NCBI RefSeq assembly: GCF_900177665.1
Contig: NZ_FXAW01000003.1
Location: forward strand, 398,655 to 462,654
Reading direction: 5' to 3'
Origin: Marivirga sericea
Lineage (GTDB): Bacteria; Bacteroidota; Bacteroidia; Cytophagales; Cyclobacteriaceae
DNA: 64,000 nucleotides
The position numbers and the translations under genes are program-made. This document shows positions 61,719 through 64,000 of the stretch, in pieces. Each line of letters opens with the position of its first letter. The stretch's first letter is position 1. The notes beneath the pieces are model-generated. The model was given only the letters and a program-made list of their open reading frames with translations, made no database searches and was not told the DNA's origin.

Positions 61719-62500
61719 AAGTAACGCTTATTCAAACAGCTTTGCACTGGCAAGACAAACAAGCTAATATCTCCATGTTAGAAGAAAAAATATGGGAGAT
61801 TGAAGAAACAACTGATTTAATTATACTACCCGAAATGTTCAATACTGGCTTTAGTATGGAAGCAGAAAAAATGGCTGAACCCATGAATTTACATACTTTC
61901 AAATGGATGCGACAGATGGCGAGCCAAAAAAAAGCAGTAGTAACGGGGTCGTACATAGTGAATGATGGTGGAAAGTATTACAATCGCTTAATTTGGATGC
62001 AGCCTGATGGAAACTACCACACCTATGATAAAAGGCATTTATTTAGAATGGCCAATGAAGATGAGCACTTTTCAGCTGGCCAAAAAGATTTGATAGTAGA
62101 GCTAAATGGCTGGAAGATAAAACCCTTAGTTTGCTATGATCTCAGATTCCCTGTTTGGAGCAGGAATGTCTCAAATAAACAAAAGAATTTAGAATATGAT
62201 TTGCTACTTTTTGTTGCCAATTGGCCCGCTGTTCGCGTCAATGCATGGGATATCTTATTGCAAGCACGAGCTATTGAAAATGTAAGCTATTGCATTGGGG
62301 TAAACAGGATCGGAGATGACGGCAAAGGGATTGCACATAACGGCCATTCTGCTATTTATGAACCAAAAGGAAGTGCTCTATATTTCGCTGATAATAGGGA
62401 AGAAATTAAGACTATAACTTTATCTGCTGCAGATTTATTAAGATTTAGAGAAAAGTTTCCAGCTCAATTGGATGCTGATAGGTTTGAAATTAAGCATTGA
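61706..62500 (+). CDS. omega-amidase (nitrilase superfamily)
   Basis: A cytoplasmic 264-residue C-N hydrolase with the Glu-Lys-Cys triad at Glu43 (LPEMFNTGF), Lys109 (DKRHLFRM) and Cys143 (LVCYDLRFPVWSRN). The YafV/Nit2 type hydrolyses 2-oxoglutaramate and 2-oxosuccinamate to the 2-oxo acid and ammonia. Overlap with the methionine aminotransferase gene makes the glutamine-transaminase/omega-amidase route highly probable here. The tail ADLLRFREKFPAQLDADRF is typical of this subgroup. Confidence 0.92.
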   Translation: MQDLKVTLIQTALHWQDKQANISMLEEKIWEIEETTDLIILPEMFNTGFSMEAEKMAEPMNLHTFKWMRQMASQKKAVVTGSYIVNDGGKYYNRLIWMQPDGNYHTYDKRHLFRMANEDEHFSAGQKDLIVELNGWKIKPLVCYDLRFPVWSRNVSNKQKNLEYDLLLFVANWPAVRVNAWDILLQARAIENVSYCIGVNRIGDDGKGIAHNGHSAIYEPKGSALYFADNREEIKTITLSAADLLRFREKFPAQLDADRFEIKH

Positions 62501-62657
62501 GATCTATTATGATTAATTTCAAATTCGTCAACATTTAAGCCATACTGCTGATGAAATGAGTGCCAAAAGAATAAGATAAAAACTTTTGTATAAGAATTTT
62601 TTATTTGATAAATCTCCCCTTAGCTTTGGGCTTTATTAAAATTTAAAATTTATTTTT

Positions 62658-63221
62658 ATGAAAAAAGTATTACTAGTAGCCGTTATGGCAATCGCTTTCA
62701 ACTTTGCAAAAGCACAAGATTACAAACCATTCCAATTATACTCAGGTGTGGGTTATGCAATTCCTCAAGGTGGAGGTGGGTTTTTATTTGATATCGAACC
62801 AGCATACAGAATTAATGACCAAATCTCTGTAGGGTTTAGATGGGAATTAGCTGCTATGGCAAGAGTTGTTGGTGACACAGAAGCAAGCATATCAGGTACT
62901 TCTTCATATTCTTTGAACGGAAAATATTACTTAGGCAGCAGTAGTTTCAGACCATATGTTGGTGCTGGTGTAGGTGCATTTGGTTTAGCTTCTATCTCTA
63001 CCGGAGTCAATGGAGCTGGTGCTGGAGCTGAAACAAAAATTGGATTTTACCCAAGAATAGGATTTGATTGGGGACATTTCAATATCAATATTGATTACAA
63101 TTTTATTCCTTCTTCAGAAGTTGATGGATTCGATACCAATGGGGATCCTGCTACATTCGATGTAGCAAATAGCTATTTAGGAATTAGAGTAGGTGCTTTC
63201 CTATTTGGAGGAAAGAAATAA
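62658..63221 (+). CDS. outer-membrane beta-barrel protein
   Basis: A 187-residue exported protein with signal peptide VLLVAVMAIAFNFAKAQ. The mature chain is Gly/Ser-rich with alternating strands (LYSGVGYAIPQGGGGFLFDIEPAYRI, SVGFRWELAAMARVV, RPYVGAGVGAFGLASI, FNINIDYNFIP) and a final aromatic strand (YLGIRVGAFLFG), as in OmpA/OmpW-like eight-stranded barrels. A TAGCTTTG box at 62621-62628 may be its promoter. It lacks a peptidoglycan-binding domain. Function is unknown. Confidence 0.75.
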   Translation: MKKVLLVAVMAIAFNFAKAQDYKPFQLYSGVGYAIPQGGGGFLFDIEPAYRINDQISVGFRWELAAMARVVGDTEASISGTSSYSLNGKYYLGSSSFRPYVGAGVGAFGLASISTGVNGAGAGAETKIGFYPRIGFDWGHFNINIDYNFIPSSEVDGFDTNGDPATFDVANSYLGIRVGAFLFGGKK

Positions 63222-63240
63222 AATCCTCTATCGAATATAG

Positions 63241-63278
63241 AAAAATGGCAAGTTCTGATGAGCTTGCCATTTTTTTTG
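63241..63278 (+). terminator. terminator of the barrel gene
   Basis: AAAAATGGCAAG (63241-63252) pairs with CTTGCCATTTTT (63263-63274), followed by more T bases. Confidence 0.9.
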
Positions 63279-63372
63279 ATCAGAACATTAATAAAGCAAC
63301 ATGCATTCTTTTGCTATCGCTATATTCGCCTTCTCTTAGCAATATTTCTAATAATCCGTTTGCCAATAATTG

Positions 63373-64000
63373 CTAGTACAAAACCACTTTCCTACTCACC
63401 TTATTACCGTTATCAAAAGTAGCAGTAACAATGTAAACACCACCTTCTAAAATTGATACGTCAATAGCTTTACTGGAAAATGCAACATAGCTTAGCCCGT
63501 TCAAAACTTGCTGGCCATTAAGCGTGCTGATTGAGACTGAAATATCTTGATTAGTTTTGAAATACAACTGTCTACTTTTATTTGGATTAGGATAAACTTG
63601 AAAAACTAGCTCCTCTCCACTTTGCACCGGTAACTCTTCACTATTTCTGAAAATTCTTATTCCACCAGAGACCGTTCCCAAAATCAAGGCTGGATAATCA
63701 TCGCTAAAAAGCGGAGCGAACACAATATTATTTCGCTTACCAAAATATGCATCATCGAAGCTCTGCTCCAAGTTATTGTAAATGGTTATCGAATCAAATG
63801 TACCCTCATTACTGCTAAGCTCTGAGAAAACTCTAATATTCCCACTCAAATCTGACGCAATTAGATCTTGCTCAGTATCGTTGTTGATATCCGACACATG
63901 TACACGCAAAGACGATCTAAAAAAATCATCTCCAATTTCTAAAAAGGTATTATTCTCTAACTGAAATTGGGGAGCTCTTCCAGCTCCAGTATTTTCATAT
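63373..64000 (-). CDS. T9SS-secreted FG-GAP/VCBS-type protein, N-terminal part outside window
   Basis: The minus-strand frame is open to the window edge. The apparent start at 63909 is only a TTG inside the gene, and the frame upstream keeps repeat-like text (GAGRAPQFQLENNTFLEIGDDFF). The visible 208 residues hold part of an FG-GAP/VCBS-like repeat (VSDINNDTEQDLIASDLSGNIRVF, FAPLFSDDYPALILGTVSGGIRIF) and a C-terminal type A sorting domain (FQVYPNPNKSRQLYFKTNQ, ending NKVSRKVVLY). The product is therefore exported by the type IX system. The function is unknown because most of the protein is missing. Confidence 0.85.
   Translation of the reverse strand, partial: YENTGAGRAPQFQLENNTFLEIGDDFFRSSLRVHVSDINNDTEQDLIASDLSGNIRVFSELSSNEGTFDSITIYNNLEQSFDDAYFGKRNNIVFAPLFSDDYPALILGTVSGGIRIFRNSEELPVQSGEELVFQVYPNPNKSRQLYFKTNQDISVSISTLNGQQVLNGLSYVAFSSKAIDVSILEGGVYIVTATFDNGNKVSRKVVLY

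Overview
The window looks like chromosomal DNA of a low-GC, gliding-type member of the Bacteroidota, most likely order Cytophagales (a Marivirga-like genus is a guess). The reasons are type IX secretion (T9SS) C-terminal sorting domains, a SusC/SusD pair, promoters of the TTG / TAnnTTTG type, almost no Shine-Dalgarno sequences, many lipoproteins with acidic residues after the lipobox cysteine, and Bacteroidota-type gene versions (AccD without zinc cysteines, a long PurF-like protein, a histone H1-like mini-protein). No CRISPR array, rRNA operon, prophage or intact insertion sequence was seen.

Layout. 0-17 kb: housekeeping and stress genes (5'-truncated asparagine synthetase, flavin reductase, thioesterase, TerB-like, hydrolase-OsmC fusion, sodium symporter, GAF and PAS sensors, SPFH lipoprotein, S9 peptidase, ABC1 kinase with a TetR-like regulator), interrupted at 7.1-7.7 kb by a frameshifted GxxExxY gene between inverted repeats. 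17-22 kb: isoaspartyl peptidase, sugar porter and a lipoprotein S51 (cyanophycinase-like) peptidase. 22-32 kb: NqrF, a radical SAM protein, AccD, a TetR regulator with a FabH-like synthase, a BLUF photoreceptor, Der and Era with a four-helix-bundle gene between them, then tRNA-fMet and a damaged partial copy of it. 32-39 kb: CrtA-like monooxygenase, PurF-like protein, TPR histidine kinase, glutamate racemase. 39.9-51.3 kb: a minus-strand locus of a T9SS-exported S51 peptidase, SusC, SusD, two PKD/YWTD-propeller lipoproteins, a second lipoprotein S51 peptidase and a YfcC-family transporter. 51-64 kb: housekeeping genes (IscA-type, methylmalonyl-CoA epimerase, ThiL, Maf, biotin carboxylase, alpha-oxoamine synthase, methionine aminotransferase plus omega-amidase) and a truncated T9SS protein at the right edge.

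The central observation is a probable polymer-utilization system for cyanophycin or a similar isoaspartyl-linked Asp/Arg polymer. Three S51 peptidases keep the catalytic Ser/His and the arginine triad of cyanophycinase. From their signals they should act outside the cell, on its surface and in the periplasm. A SusCD pair could import released dipeptides, a YfcC-type carrier could move products across the inner membrane, and a cytoplasmic isoaspartyl peptidase could finish the hydrolysis. Independent support comes from a conserved 29-nt element, in the same orientation, upstream of exactly four units: isoaspartyl peptidase (18.1 kb), the lipoprotein S51 gene (20.7 kb), susC (49.1 kb) and the T9SS S51 gene (51.3 kb). 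This suggests a regulon spread over 34 kb. No cyanophycin synthetase was seen, so the system reads as catabolic.

Other points of interest are a 20-bp perfect palindrome covering the start codon of a TetR gene, two solitary gene cassettes between inverted repeats, a tRNA-fMet remnant, and a stand-alone nqrF.
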